From NCBI GenBank assembly GCA_018649885.1, contig JABIHA010000077.1:1-42355 (forward strand): a stretch of DNA of 42,355 nt. The letters run 5' to 3'. A model generated the notes under the pieces. It did not search any database. It had not been told where the DNA came from and saw nothing but the letters and a program-made list of their open reading frames with translations. Source of the DNA: Bacteriovoracaceae bacterium. GTDB lineage: Bacteria; Bdellovibrionota; Bacteriovoracia; Bacteriovoracales; Bacteriovoracaceae. The position numbers were made by a program, and so were the translations under genes. This document shows, in pieces, positions 7,384 through 15,802 of this stretch. Every line of letters begins with the position of its first letter. The stretch's first letter is position 1.

Positions 7384-8174
7384 ATGGCCACCTTACCTTT
7401 AATATGGGGATGGAATTTGTAGTTTTTAAGTTCAAAGTCGTCGAACTTAAATTCAAAGATATTTTTGACCTCTGGGTTAATCACCATTTGTGGTAACTCA
7501 TAAGGCCCTCTTGTGAGCTGAAGATTGGTTTGGTCAATATGATTGGAGTACAAGTGAGCGTCACCAAGAGTGTGAACAAATTCACCGGGCTTAAGATCGC
7601 AGACCTGTGCCATCATCATTGTTAGTAGTGCATAAGAGGCTATATTAAAGGGCACTCCCAAAAAGACATCAGCTGATCTTTGATAGAGCTGGCATGAGAG
7701 TTTATCTCCTGAAACATAGAATTGAAAAAAGGCGTGACATGGGGGAAGGGCCATCTTGTCGAGCTCTCCTACATTCCATGCATTGACGATTAGTCGTCTT
7801 GAGTTTGGATTTTTTTTGATCTCTGATACTACCCAAGCGATTTGATCAAAGGTCCTACCATCAGCGCCTCTCCACGATCTCCACTGAGAGCCGTAAACTG
7901 GACCTAGATTTCCATTTTCATCTGCCCATTCATTCCAAATGGAAACTCCATTTTCTGTTAAATAGGATGTGTTAGTGTCACCTGATAAAAACCATAAAAG
8001 CTCGTGAATGATGCTTTTTAAATGGCATTTTTTAGTGGTCACTAGGGGGAATCCCTTTTGTAAATCAAAGCGCATTTGGCGCCCAAAAACTGAAAGTGTG
8101 CCGGTCCCAGTGCGGTCTGATTTTTCATCACCGCTTTTTAAAATTTCTTCCATGAGGTTTAAGTATTGCTTCAA
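7380..8174 (-). CDS. thyA: thymidylate synthase
   Basis: Makes dTMP from dUMP using methylene-tetrahydrofolate. All signatures are present: DRTGTGT near the N terminus (phosphate-binding Arg), the catalytic Cys in [29 protein letters not shown], and HLYSNH. I choose a TTG start at 8174 because AGGAGG lies directly upstream (minus strand TAGGAGGCACT-TTG) and it gives exactly 264 residues, the E. coli ThyA length, beginning KQYLNLM. An ATG 9 codons further upstream (8201) lacks this support and would place the ribosome site inside the gene. It is coupled to folA by a 4-base overlap. Confidence 0.96.
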   Translation of the reverse strand: MKQYLNLMEEILKSGDEKSDRTGTGTLSVFGRQMRFDLQKGFPLVTTKKCHLKSIIHELLWFLSGDTNTSYLTENGVSIWNEWADENGNLGPVYGSQWRSWRGADGRTFDQIAWVVSEIKKNPNSRRLIVNAWNVGELDKMALPPCHAFFQFYVSGDKLSCQLYQRSADVFLGVPFNIASYALLTMMMAQVCDLKPGEFVHTLGDAHLYSNHIDQTNLQLTRGPYELPQMVINPEVKNIFEFKFDDFELKNYKFHPHIKGKVAI

Positions 8175-8272
8175 AGTGCCTCCTATAATCTTACGTCTCA
8201 CCTAACATGATAGAACAGCTGGAGGTGTACTCACAAGGCAAGTGGCGGAATCAAATGGAAAAAAAATGGGGT

Positions 8273-8641
8273 TTATGAATTTTCAATGTCTTTGATATTC
8301 TGGATAAGCTTTTTGACTCTACTGAGCTCTTTTTTCTCTTCTTCAAGATCAATATTGGGCACATACACTGAGCCATCAAGACCAGCTTGAGGGTGAGAGG
8401 GCATGTTAATTTTTTTAAATGGGTTGCTGCGAGGAACCATTTTGGGTCCACTGTCTTTTACCCAAATCACTTCAAGAGGAAAGTAACCAGCTTCACTGAA
8501 ATGTTCGATATTATTCTGATGGGCGCTCTTTTGAAGATGCAAAAGCTTTTTGTATTCGCTGTGGTCTTTAGGTCCATTTGGCTGGGCCATGAGATTCATT
8601 GAAAAAAGTGCTAAAAGTAAAAAGGTAGCTGCAAAACGCAT
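8273..8641 (-). CDS. small exported hypothetical protein
   Basis: 122 residues with a clear signal peptide (about 1-19, ending NLMA before QPNG). The mature part is short and polar, with basic and His-containing segments (KKLLHLQKSAHQNN), a central aromatic region and a C-terminal charged helix (EEEKKELSRVKKLIQN) that could form a coiled coil. No cysteines and no known family. GGGAG lies 12-16 bases upstream of the ATG. It stands alone between thyA (same strand, upstream regions separate) and the divergent NamZ-like gene. It is a periplasmic or secreted protein of unknown role. Confidence 0.65.
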   Translation of the reverse strand: MRFAATFLLLALFSMNLMAQPNGPKDHSEYKKLLHLQKSAHQNNIEHFSEAGYFPLEVIWVKDSGPKMVPRSNPFKKINMPSHPQAGLDGSVYVPNIDLEEEKKELSRVKKLIQNIKDIENS

Positions 8642-8770
8642 CGAAGCCCGACTCCCATCTGCTTTTCATAAGGAGTTTTGGACACTTCATCCGGCTCCCA
8701 TTATCATCTATAAAGTGCCTAAATTACGGATCTTTTCGGTTCTTGGCAAGGGCCGTGTAAGGAATATACA

Positions 8771-9958
8771 ATGACCAGTTCTGGACTCGAACAGCTCTTT
8801 TCTCAAAATAACCACAAGGCCCTGTTGAAGGGCGATCTGGCGCTTTTGTGCCATAGCGCTTCGGTGAATCGAAATTTGGAACTCGCCCCCACAATATTTT
8901 TGGAACACGGAACTGGCCTCAAAAAACTCTTTGGACCGCAGCACGGCCTGGTCTGTGACGTCCAAGACAATATGATTGAATCAGGCCACACCACTCACCC
9001 CTACTTCAACCTTCCGGTCTATAGTCTCTATTCCGAGACCAGAAGCCCCAGTGATGAGATGCTCCAGGGAATTGATACCCTCTTCATTGATCTCCAAGAT
9101 GTGGGCACCAGAATCTACACTTATATCTACACCATGACCCTTTGCCTTGAGGCCTGCGCCAAAAATAATGTCAAAGTCGTGGTACTCGATCGCCCCAACC
9201 CCATTGGCGGAATCCAAATTGAGGGCAATATTCTCGACTTGGGCTTTAGCTCCTTTGTGGGAAGGCACCCTCTGCCAGTGAGGCATGCCATGACCATGGG
9301 TGAGCTGGCCGTTTGGGCCAAAAGGTTTCTGGAACTAGATGTGGACCTAACAGTTGTGCCCATGGTGGGATGGAAGAGATCTATGTCTTTTGAAGATAGC
9401 GGCCTTCCCTGGGTCATGCCCTCTCCTAATCTTCCCACAGTAGAAGCGGCTTATCCCTTTGTGGGAACAGTGCTGTTTGAGGGAACTAATATTTCAGAGG
9501 GAAGAGGCACTACCAGAAGCCTTGAGATTGTGGGCCATCCGGGCATTGAGCCCTTCTCCTTTTTAAGAGATGTCTTAAATAAAAAGATTGCTGAATATAG
9601 GCTTGAAGGATTTGTACTAAGGCCTTGCTTGTTTTTACCAACATTTCAAAAGCACATGGGCAAAAGCTGTGGAGGTTACCAAATCCACGTCACTGATCGC
9701 CAAAAATTTAAGCCCTGGAGACTGTGCCAACTTCTGTGCCAGGCCTTTTACCATCATCTGGGTGATCAATTTGAGTGGAAATCTCCTCCCTATGAATATG
9801 AGTTCGACAAAATGCCCATCGATCTCATTAATGGCAATGATACTTTGAAGAGTTGGGTAGAAAATAACGGAGGCGTGGATCAGCTCGATCAAATTGAAAA
9901 CGAAGGGCAAGCCGACTTTATGAATGGTCGCGAAGACGCCCTGATCTATACAAGCTAA
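8771..9958 (+). CDS. NamZ/DUF1343-family exo-muramidase-like protein
   Basis: 395 residues of the DUF1343 family, whose characterised members (NamZ) release N-acetylmuramic acid from the non-reducing ends of peptidoglycan fragments. Family landmarks are clear: FGPQHGL, then PVYSLYSETRSPSDEML, IDLQDVGTRIYTYIYTM, VLDRPNPIGG, PLPVRHAMTMGEL, PSPNLPT, and FEGTNISEGRGTTRSLEIVG. There is no signal peptide, unlike secreted NamZ enzymes, so it is likely cytoplasmic and may recycle imported muropeptides. In a predator, prey wall fragments would be a source. AAGGA precedes the ATG. The promoter region is divergent from the small exported gene. The family is certain; substrate and location are inferred. 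Confidence 0.88.
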   Translation: MTSSGLEQLFSQNNHKALLKGDLALLCHSASVNRNLELAPTIFLEHGTGLKKLFGPQHGLVCDVQDNMIESGHTTHPYFNLPVYSLYSETRSPSDEMLQGIDTLFIDLQDVGTRIYTYIYTMTLCLEACAKNNVKVVVLDRPNPIGGIQIEGNILDLGFSSFVGRHPLPVRHAMTMGELAVWAKRFLELDVDLTVVPMVGWKRSMSFEDSGLPWVMPSPNLPTVEAAYPFVGTVLFEGTNISEGRGTTRSLEIVGHPGIEPFSFLRDVLNKKIAEYRLEGFVLRPCLFLPTFQKHMGKSCGGYQIHVTDRQKFKPWRLCQLLCQAFYHHLGDQFEWKSPPYEYEFDKMPIDLINGNDTLKSWVENNGGVDQLDQIENEGQADFMNGREDALIYTS

Positions 9959-10002
9959 AAAGGATTTGAATTTAAGGCCTCGTCGCCTTACTCTTAATAG
10001 GT

Positions 10003-10557
10003 ATGAAATTATTAATTAAAATCCCAGGCAAAGATGATCAAGAAATTCAATTTCTTCAGAAAAAACTCTTTGTGGGAAGAAGTAGTAATTGCGACATCCA
10101 AATAGCCGAGCAAGGCATTAGTCGTAAGCACCTTCAAATAGAGCTCAAAGGTGGAAAGGTTTATGTCACCGACCTCGGCAGCTCAAATGGCACAGAGCTG
10201 GGTGAAACAAAATTAGATGCCAATAAAGAAGTAGAGTTCAATCAATTCTTTCCCATAAAAGTGGGAAAAGATGTTGAGATATCAGTGCTTCCAAGCGACA
10301 ACACGTTTGTGGGAGATGTCTTCTCCAACACAAGTACCGGCACCACCTCTGTAGATTTAGCAGCAGGGGAAGACCTAAAATCTGAAAAGTCCGATAAAAG
10401 AACCACCAAGGCCACTGGCAGAAGAAAGACAGATATTGGACCACCCAAAAAGAAAGGGCCATCGCCTGTGATAGTCGGCCTATTTTTAATTACTGCCGCC
10501 CTAGCTGCAGTCTACTTCCTAAAGCCTGAGCTTCTTGCCCCACTACTAAACAAGTAG
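10003..10557 (+). CDS. FHA-domain protein with C-terminal membrane anchor
   Basis: 184 residues. Residues about 1-90 are a forkhead-associated domain that binds phosphothreonine peptides. The key residues are visible: G25-R26 in FVGRSSNCDI, S40-R41-x-H43 in GISRKHL, and N62-G63 in LGSSNGTEL. A polar, charged linker (about 110-152, rich in Lys, Arg and Thr) leads to one membrane segment (about 156-174) with only about ten residues beyond it. This gives a tail-anchored layout with the FHA domain in the cytoplasm. It probably docks a Ser/Thr-kinase-phosphorylated partner at the inner membrane. No kinase or phosphatase gene is nearby, so the partner is unknown. The upstream SD is weak (AATAGG). 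Confidence 0.85.
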   Translation: MKLLIKIPGKDDQEIQFLQKKLFVGRSSNCDIQIAEQGISRKHLQIELKGGKVYVTDLGSSNGTELGETKLDANKEVEFNQFFPIKVGKDVEISVLPSDNTFVGDVFSNTSTGTTSVDLAAGEDLKSEKSDKRTTKATGRRKTDIGPPKKKGPSPVIVGLFLITAALAAVYFLKPELLAPLLNK

Positions 10558-10565
10558 AAACTCTT

Positions 10566-10594
10566 TTGCATCTTCCATTAATCTAGTCTAAATT
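10566..10594 (+). promoter_or_regulatory. candidate promoter of the liv operon
   Basis: TTGCAT (10566-10571), a 17-base spacer and TAAATT (10589-10594) make a plausible sigma-70 pair about 50 bases before livJ. No terminator separates this from the FHA gene, so some read-through is possible. Confidence 0.4.
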
Positions 10595-10641
10595 AGTAAG
10601 GCTTTTATTAACTAAATTTATATCCGCAGTGGAGGTTTACC

Positions 10642-11769
10642 TTGAAAGTTACTATTCAATTGGTACTGGCGCTTTTGATCAGTGTGCTCAGCTTTTCAGT
10701 ACAAGCAAAAATCAAAGAAGTTAAAGTGGGCGCAGTCTTTCCACTTACAGGTCCCATTGCTACCTATGGACAAGAAAGTGTTAACGGCATGAAGCTTGCC
10801 CTAAAACAACTAGAATTAGATCCTAAAACAAAGGGCCTTATTAGCCTTTTGGTTGAAGATAACAAAGGTGATCCCATTGATTCTGCTAACGCTGTTAGAA
10901 AATTGATTGATGTCGATAAAGTTCGTGTAGTTCTCGGATCTGTGGCCTCAAGTAATACTCTTGCAGGTGCGCCAATTGCTCAAAAAGCAAAGGTTCCTCT
11001 ACTAACTCCAGCTTCAACCGCAGAAGCCGTTACCCTTACTGGAAAATTTGTTAGCCGAATTTGTTTTACCGATAATTTTCAAGGTGAAGTAATGGCCAAA
11101 TTTGCTAGAGAAACTCTGAAAGCAAAAACAGCACTTGTGATCATTGATAATTCTTCTGACTACTCAAAAGGACTTGAAAAAGTTTTCAAAAGAGTTTTCA
11201 AAAAATTGGGTGGTCAAGTAGTTGATCAAAGTTTTGCCTACCAACAAAAAGATACAGACTTCAGAACTCTTCTTAAAAGGGCCAAAAGAAGAAGACCAGA
11301 TGTGATTTTTCTTCCTGGCTACTATACAGAAGCAGGTCTTATTCTTCGCCAAGCAAAACAAATGGGACTCAATGTTCCTTTTCTTGGAGGAGACGGCTGG
11401 GACTCTCCAAAGCTATTTGAGCTTGCAGGGAAAGCGGCAGCAGGAAATTATATCTCATCTCACTTTGCTCCTGACGACACAGATCCAATGGTTCAAAACT
11501 TTGTTAAAGATTATAAGTCCACTTATGACTCAAGACCTGGTGCTATGGCGGCCCTTGGCTATGATGCCATCCTAGTTCTTGCGGATGCTATTGCCAGATC
11601 CAAGACAGATACTCCAAAGGCGCTAAGTAGGGCCATCAATACCACCAAAGACTTCACAGGCGTTACAGGAAACATTACTCTCGATAAGAATCGAAATGCA
11701 GTCAAGTCGGCGGTTGTTTTAAGAACCACTGAAAAAAGCTTTGTTTTCAAATCAAAAGTTAATCCGTAG
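10642..11769 (+). CDS. livJ: branched-chain amino-acid ABC transporter, periplasmic binding protein
   Basis: 375 residues. A signal peptide (about 1-23, ending VQA) is followed by the type I periplasmic-binding fold of the Leu/Ile/Val-binding family. Landmarks are VGAVFPLTGPIATYGQESVNGMKLA at the mature N terminus, LVEDNKGDP, and VLGSVASSNTLAGAPIAQKAKVPLLTPAST, which contributes ligand-binding Ser/Thr. It captures an amino acid or similar solute and delivers it to LivHM. The start is TTG with GGAGG seven bases upstream; no in-frame ATG precedes the signal peptide. It is first in the operon, separated from livH by a stem-loop, which usually allows more binding protein than permease. The exact ligand cannot be told from sequence. 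Confidence 0.93.
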   Translation: MKVTIQLVLALLISVLSFSVQAKIKEVKVGAVFPLTGPIATYGQESVNGMKLALKQLELDPKTKGLISLLVEDNKGDPIDSANAVRKLIDVDKVRVVLGSVASSNTLAGAPIAQKAKVPLLTPASTAEAVTLTGKFVSRICFTDNFQGEVMAKFARETLKAKTALVIIDNSSDYSKGLEKVFKRVFKKLGGQVVDQSFAYQQKDTDFRTLLKRAKRRRPDVIFLPGYYTEAGLILRQAKQMGLNVPFLGGDGWDSPKLFELAGKAAAGNYISSHFAPDDTDPMVQNFVKDYKSTYDSRPGAMAALGYDAILVLADAIARSKTDTPKALSRAINTTKDFTGVTGNITLDKNRNAVKSAVVLRTTEKSFVFKSKVNP

Positions 11770-11798
11770 AATAGATCTCAATTAGCAATAATTTCATT

Positions 11799-11824
11799 AG
11801 GCCCTGAAGAAATTCAGGGCCTTT
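11799..11824 (+). terminator. stem-loop between livJ and livH (attenuator or mRNA-stabilising hairpin)
   Basis: A perfect 10-bp stem AGGCCCTGAA/TTCAGGGCCT (11799-11808 and 11813-11822) closes a GAAA tetraloop but is followed by only two T. It is too weak to be a full terminator. It more likely protects the livJ message or partly terminates it, lowering expression of the membrane and ATPase genes. Confidence 0.6.
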
Positions 11825-11836
11825 ACTTGGATCTCG

Positions 11837-12739
11837 ATGAATGAAGAAATGATGTTTATGCTTTACGATACCGCCCAGTTTCTCATAAACGGGCTGGTTC
11901 AAGGCAGTATCTACGCTCTAGTGGCCCTGGGCTACACTATGGTCTACGGGATTATCAAACTGATCAATTTCGCCCATGGTGAGTTCTACATGATTGGGGC
12001 CTTCATCGGCTATTTTACCATCACCTATTTTCATTTTCCGCTAATATTGGCACTACCAGTTGCCATGTTACTTTCAGGCTTTGCGGCCGTCATAGTAGAA
12101 AAATTGGTTTACAAACCTATCCGCCATGCGGGAAGAGTTGCCGCGCTCATTACTGCCTTAGGTGTTTCTCTATTTTTTCAATATGCAGGCCAAAATATCT
12201 TAGGCGCTGATCCCAAGGCATTCCCTCAAGCGATGCCCGAGCTGACCTTTGAGTTTGGAGAAGTTTACATTACCACCACTCAAATAATGATTATGGTTTC
12301 AACTTTCGTCTTGATGGTTCTTCTTTGGTGGCTAGTGGGCCATACCAAAATAGGCAAGGCGATGAGGGCCACAAGCTTTAATAAAGATGCGGCTGCCCTA
12401 ATGGGAATTAACACTGATCGCATAATCTCGTTTACCTTTTTTGTTGGAGCAATGCTCGCAGGCGCCGCTGGTGTGCTGGTGGGAATGTACTACAACACAG
12501 TTGAGCCCATGATGGGATTAATCCCAGGACTTAAGGCCTTTGTTGCAGCTGTGCTAGGTGGAATAGGTAGTATTCCGGGCGCCGTTATTGGAGGCCTAGT
12601 TTTAGGTGTAGTAGAAAACCTTGTAGTGGGTTTTTGGGAATCAACTTATAGGGACGCAGTATCATTTAGTATATTAATTTTTATTTTACTAGTTAAGCCA
12701 GCAGGCCTTCTAGGTAAGAATATCAGGGAGAAGGTGTAA
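11837..12739 (+). CDS. livH: branched-chain amino-acid ABC transporter permease
   Basis: 300 residues, strongly hydrophobic, with about eight membrane segments. The family N-terminal block (LINGLVQGSIYALVALGYTMVYGIIKLINFAHGEFYMIGAF) is unmistakable. The C-terminal half has GLKAFVAAVLGGIGSIPGAVIGGL, the LivH loop contacting the ATPases. It forms the inner-membrane channel with LivM. Three or four in-frame ATGs lie at the beginning and the SD is weak, so the start is uncertain by a few codons. Its stop overlaps the livM start (TAATG). Confidence 0.94.
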   Translation: MNEEMMFMLYDTAQFLINGLVQGSIYALVALGYTMVYGIIKLINFAHGEFYMIGAFIGYFTITYFHFPLILALPVAMLLSGFAAVIVEKLVYKPIRHAGRVAALITALGVSLFFQYAGQNILGADPKAFPQAMPELTFEFGEVYITTTQIMIMVSTFVLMVLLWWLVGHTKIGKAMRATSFNKDAAALMGINTDRIISFTFFVGAMLAGAAGVLVGMYYNTVEPMMGLIPGLKAFVAAVLGGIGSIPGAVIGGLVLGVVENLVVGFWESTYRDAVSFSILIFILLVKPAGLLGKNIREKV

Positions 12740-13626
12740 TGGATTATGTTGCCCATCTAACCCTCAATGCAGGTACATTTATTATTTTGGCCGTAAGCCT
12801 TCATCTAATTAATGGCGCTTGTGGACAATTTTCTCTAGGTCACGCAGGATTTTGGGCCGTAGGTGCTTACGCTGGAGCGGCTTTTTCAGTTTACGCTCCT
12901 CTACCTGTGCCAGATTTTGTAAATCTATTTATCTCTTGCGGTATTGGTTTTGTGGCAGCTGCCATTGCCGGTATTATTATAGGTGTCCCCTGTCTCAGAC
13001 TTCGAGGAGATTACCTGGCCATTGCCACCCTCGGCTTTGGAGAGATTATCCGAATATTAATCATCAATATGGATAGCATCGGAGGCCCTAGAGGATTCAC
13101 TAATATTCCCAACTGGTCTAATCTCTTTTGGGTTTATCTATGGGTTGTTATCACAATCGTTGTTGTCACCAATATATTAAAATCCTCAACAGGTAGAGCA
13201 ATCATTTCTATCAGAGAAGATGAAATAGCTGCTGAGAGCATGGGAATTAATACTTTTGTCTACAAAACCATGGCCTTTGTTATAGGAGCCGGATTTGCTG
13301 GAGTTGCGGGCTCACTATTTGGTCATGCCCAACAATTTCTTCACCCCAATAATTTTACTTTTATGTGGTCGGTAATCATTCTTCTTATGATTATTCTGGG
13401 AGGCCTTGGCTCTACTACAGGTGCCATTGTTGGAGCAGTGGTTTTAACTGCGCTTCCCGAAGTACTAAGATTTTTTGGCGATACAGTTTCTGAGTGGAGA
13501 ATGGTTATTTATTCTCTGATTTTGATACTTCTGATGCTCTTAAGACCTGAGGGAATTTTCGGTAAAAAAGAATTTTCACTTTCGTGGTTTAGGGCCCGTA
13601 AGTTAACACCAAGTGGGGACAAATAG
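12739..13626 (+). CDS. livM: branched-chain amino-acid ABC transporter permease
   Basis: 295 residues with eight or more membrane segments. Landmarks are LINGACGQFSLGHAGFWAVGAYAGA at the N terminus, LRLRGDYLAIATLGFGEIIRI, GGPRGFTNIP, and GGLGSTTGAIVGAVVLTALPE, all typical of LivM. Unlike E. coli LivM it lacks a long N-terminal extension, as is common outside the enterics. GGGAGAAGG precedes the start. The start overlaps the livH stop by one base and the stop shares one base with livG's GTG, so translation is tightly coupled. Confidence 0.94.
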   Translation: MDYVAHLTLNAGTFIILAVSLHLINGACGQFSLGHAGFWAVGAYAGAAFSVYAPLPVPDFVNLFISCGIGFVAAAIAGIIIGVPCLRLRGDYLAIATLGFGEIIRILIINMDSIGGPRGFTNIPNWSNLFWVYLWVVITIVVVTNILKSSTGRAIISIREDEIAAESMGINTFVYKTMAFVIGAGFAGVAGSLFGHAQQFLHPNNFTFMWSVIILLMIILGGLGSTTGAIVGAVVLTALPEVLRFFGDTVSEWRMVIYSLILILLMLLRPEGIFGKKEFSLSWFRARKLTPSGDK

Positions 13627-14408
13627 TGAGTGAAGAGACAATTCTTTCTACAAAAAATTTGACCATGCGCTTTGGTGGGCTTGTCGCCGTTGATAATTTT
13701 AACCTGAAGTTAGGTCCTACTGACTTAGTGGGAGTGATTGGTCCCAACGGTGCCGGAAAAACCACTATTTTTAATATGATCACTGGTGTCTATCAACCTA
13801 CTGAAGGGGACGTAAACCTTGATCAAAAATCTATTGTGGGAATAAGGGCCGCGGGAATTACTCAAAAAGGAATTGCTAGAACCTTTCAAAACATCAGGCT
13901 CTTTAAAGATCTCACCGTCATCGACAATATTAAAATTGCCTGCCACTTTCGGGTACAATACGGCCTGTTTGGCGCCATTTTTAGAACTCCTAAAATGAAA
14001 GCTGAAGAAAAAAGAATTCACAAAGAGGCGATGGAGCTTTTAAAAATCTTTAAACTAGAACATAAATTTTTTCACCTCGCAAAAAACCTCCCCTATGGAG
14101 AGCAAAGAAGACTAGAAATTGCCAGAGCACTGGCCACCAAACCTAAGGTTCTTCTGCTCGATGAGCCAGCGGCGGGTATGAATCCTCAAGAAACAAAAGA
14201 TCTGACATCTTTGATCAGATGGATTCGTGACGAATTTAAAATCGCCATCTTACTTATTGAACACGATATGAAGCTTGTGATGAATGTGTGCGAGAGACTC
14301 TATGTGCTCGACTACGGTGTCACCATAGCTGAAGGCCTGCCCTCAGATATTCAAGATAACCCCAAGGTAATCGAAGCTTACCTCGGAACAGATGAGGAGC
14401 TAACGTGA
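13626..14408 (+). CDS. livG: branched-chain amino-acid ABC transporter ATPase LivG
   Basis: 260 residues. Walker A GPNGAGKTT, the Q-loop region GIARTFQNIRLF, the signature LPYGEQRRLEIARAL (a Y-G-E-Q form in place of SGGQQ, normal for LivG), Walker B VLLLDEPAAGMNP and the switch His in LLIEHDMKLV are all present. It powers uptake with LivF. The start is GTG. The gene shares four bases (GTGA) with livF. Confidence 0.95.
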   Translation: MSEETILSTKNLTMRFGGLVAVDNFNLKLGPTDLVGVIGPNGAGKTTIFNMITGVYQPTEGDVNLDQKSIVGIRAAGITQKGIARTFQNIRLFKDLTVIDNIKIACHFRVQYGLFGAIFRTPKMKAEEKRIHKEAMELLKIFKLEHKFFHLAKNLPYGEQRRLEIARALATKPKVLLLDEPAAGMNPQETKDLTSLIRWIRDEFKIAILLIEHDMKLVMNVCERLYVLDYGVTIAEGLPSDIQDNPKVIEAYLGTDEELT

Positions 14409-15124
14409 GCGAAACCCTACTATCAACAAAAGATTTAAACGTTCACTACGGGGCCATCCACGCCATAAAAGGCATTGATATTGAAGTCCACAAAGGTGAA
14501 ATTGTCACTATCCTGGGCTGTAATGGTGCTGGAAAAAGCACAACCCTTAGAACCATTTCAGGACTCATTAGACCCTCATCTGGAAGCATAACTTACAAAG
14601 ATCAAAATATAGAAAAAACCCCTCCCCATGACATCGTTGCCATGGGACTAGCACAATCGCCTGAGGGACGACTCGTCTTTCCAGATCTAACTGTGATGGA
14701 AAACCTTGAGATGGGTGCCTTTCTAAGAAAAGACAAACCTGAGATCAAAAGAGATCTTGAGTTCGTCTACGGACTGTTTCCCAAGATGAAAGACCGTTCC
14801 AAGCAACTGGCCGGAACTCTCTCAGGCGGAGAACAACAAATGCTGGCAATCGGAAGAGCTCTGATGTCTGCCCCCGATCTTTTACTACTAGATGAGCCCT
14901 CTCTAGGAATTGCCCCGATTTTAGTCCAGGCCATTTTCAAGGCCATTGTTGAAGTCAATAAAACTCAGGGAAAAACCATACTACTGGTAGAACAAAATGC
15001 TTTTGCGGCCCTAAAGATTGCCGATCGTGGTTACGTACTTGAAACAGGTATGGTCACCATAACCGGAACCGGTCATGACCTTCTCAGTAATGAAGAAGTT
15101 AAAAACGCCTACCTCGGCCACTAA
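14405..15124 (+). CDS. livF: branched-chain amino-acid ABC transporter ATPase LivF
   Basis: 239 residues. Walker A is GCNGAGKST (Cys at the second place where Ala or Arg is common), with the signature LSGGEQQMLAIGRAL, Walker B LLLLDEPSLGIAP and the switch region LLVEQNAFAAL. The start is GTG, overlapping livG. It closes the operon, and its stop overlaps by four bases the stop of the convergent exported-protein gene, so no terminator lies between them. Confidence 0.95.
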   Translation: MSETLLSTKDLNVHYGAIHAIKGIDIEVHKGEIVTILGCNGAGKSTTLRTISGLIRPSSGSITYKDQNIEKTPPHDIVAMGLAQSPEGRLVFPDLTVMENLEMGAFLRKDKPEIKRDLEFVYGLFPKMKDRSKQLAGTLSGGEQQMLAIGRALMSAPDLLLLDEPSLGIAPILVQAIFKAIVEVNKTQGKTILLVEQNAFAALKIADRGYVLETGMVTITGTGHDLLSNEEVKNAYLGH

Positions 15125-15789
15125 ATAGGTCTACGTCCATAAGGTACTATAGGGCCAGGAAGCATCAAAGGTTTCCCATTTTTACTGGCTTTTCTCCAGT
15201 AAGTTATCTCGGGCTCACCTTCAATATAATGAGGCATGCCATTTGGCCGCTTAATATAATTAACTTTGATTTCTTTTAGTACAAGACCCTTGTCCTCTAC
15301 CAAATCCCAATCAAGCCCCGTGGCTCCTTTTTGTTCCAATAAAAAATCATATCTTTTATATGAATTTATCGTCCCATTTAAACTTAGGACATGGTTAAAC
15401 TCAGCCGGTATATCAATTGCTAAAGGCCACCTAGATTCTGTTTCATATGTGCTTTGAAGTTTCACAAGCTCAATCCCTAGAACAGGAATTGTTAAGCTAA
15501 AACCTTCAAACAACTGCTCAGTTGAAAACTTGTAATACATAAATTCTTTTTCACTATTACCAAAAGGGTTTGTATACTCAACACAAAACTCATCTGGTAG
15601 ATCAGTATCAAAGTTTGGGTTCATATAAATAGAGGCCTTAAAGTCTGTAAATTTAATGGATTTTCCTGCAATATTTTTATCTAGATCAATATTGGTTTGA
15701 ATTTTTAGGATTTTTCGCCCAAAGCAGTGCTCATTTGAGTAAGCATTCAAAAAAAATGTTAATGAAATGAAAAAGATAAAGATTTTCAT
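15121..15789 (-). CDS. exported hypothetical protein
   Basis: 222 residues from the ATG at 15789, which begins a clean signal peptide (MKIFIFFISLTFFLNAYS). A 29-codon upstream extension to 15876 would overlap the preceding gene and bury the signal, so I reject it. The mature part is rich in beta-strand patterns and has two cysteines (NEHCFGRK and DEFCVEY). The C terminus ends with a Pro/Gly segment. No family was recognised. It lies 13 bases after the upstream gene, so the two are probably one unit and may act together in the envelope. Confidence 0.68.
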   Translation of the reverse strand: MKIFIFFISLTFFLNAYSNEHCFGRKILKIQTNIDLDKNIAGKSIKFTDFKASIYMNPNFDTDLPDEFCVEYTNPFGNSEKEFMYYKFSTEQLFEGFSLTIPVLGIELVKLQSTYETESRWPLAIDIPAEFNHVLSLNGTINSYKRYDFLLEQKGATGLDWDLVEDKGLVLKEIKVNYIKRPNGMPHYIEGEPEITYWRKASKNGKPLMLPGPIVPYGRRPI

Positions 15790-15802
15790 TGGAGCCTTTT
15801 CA

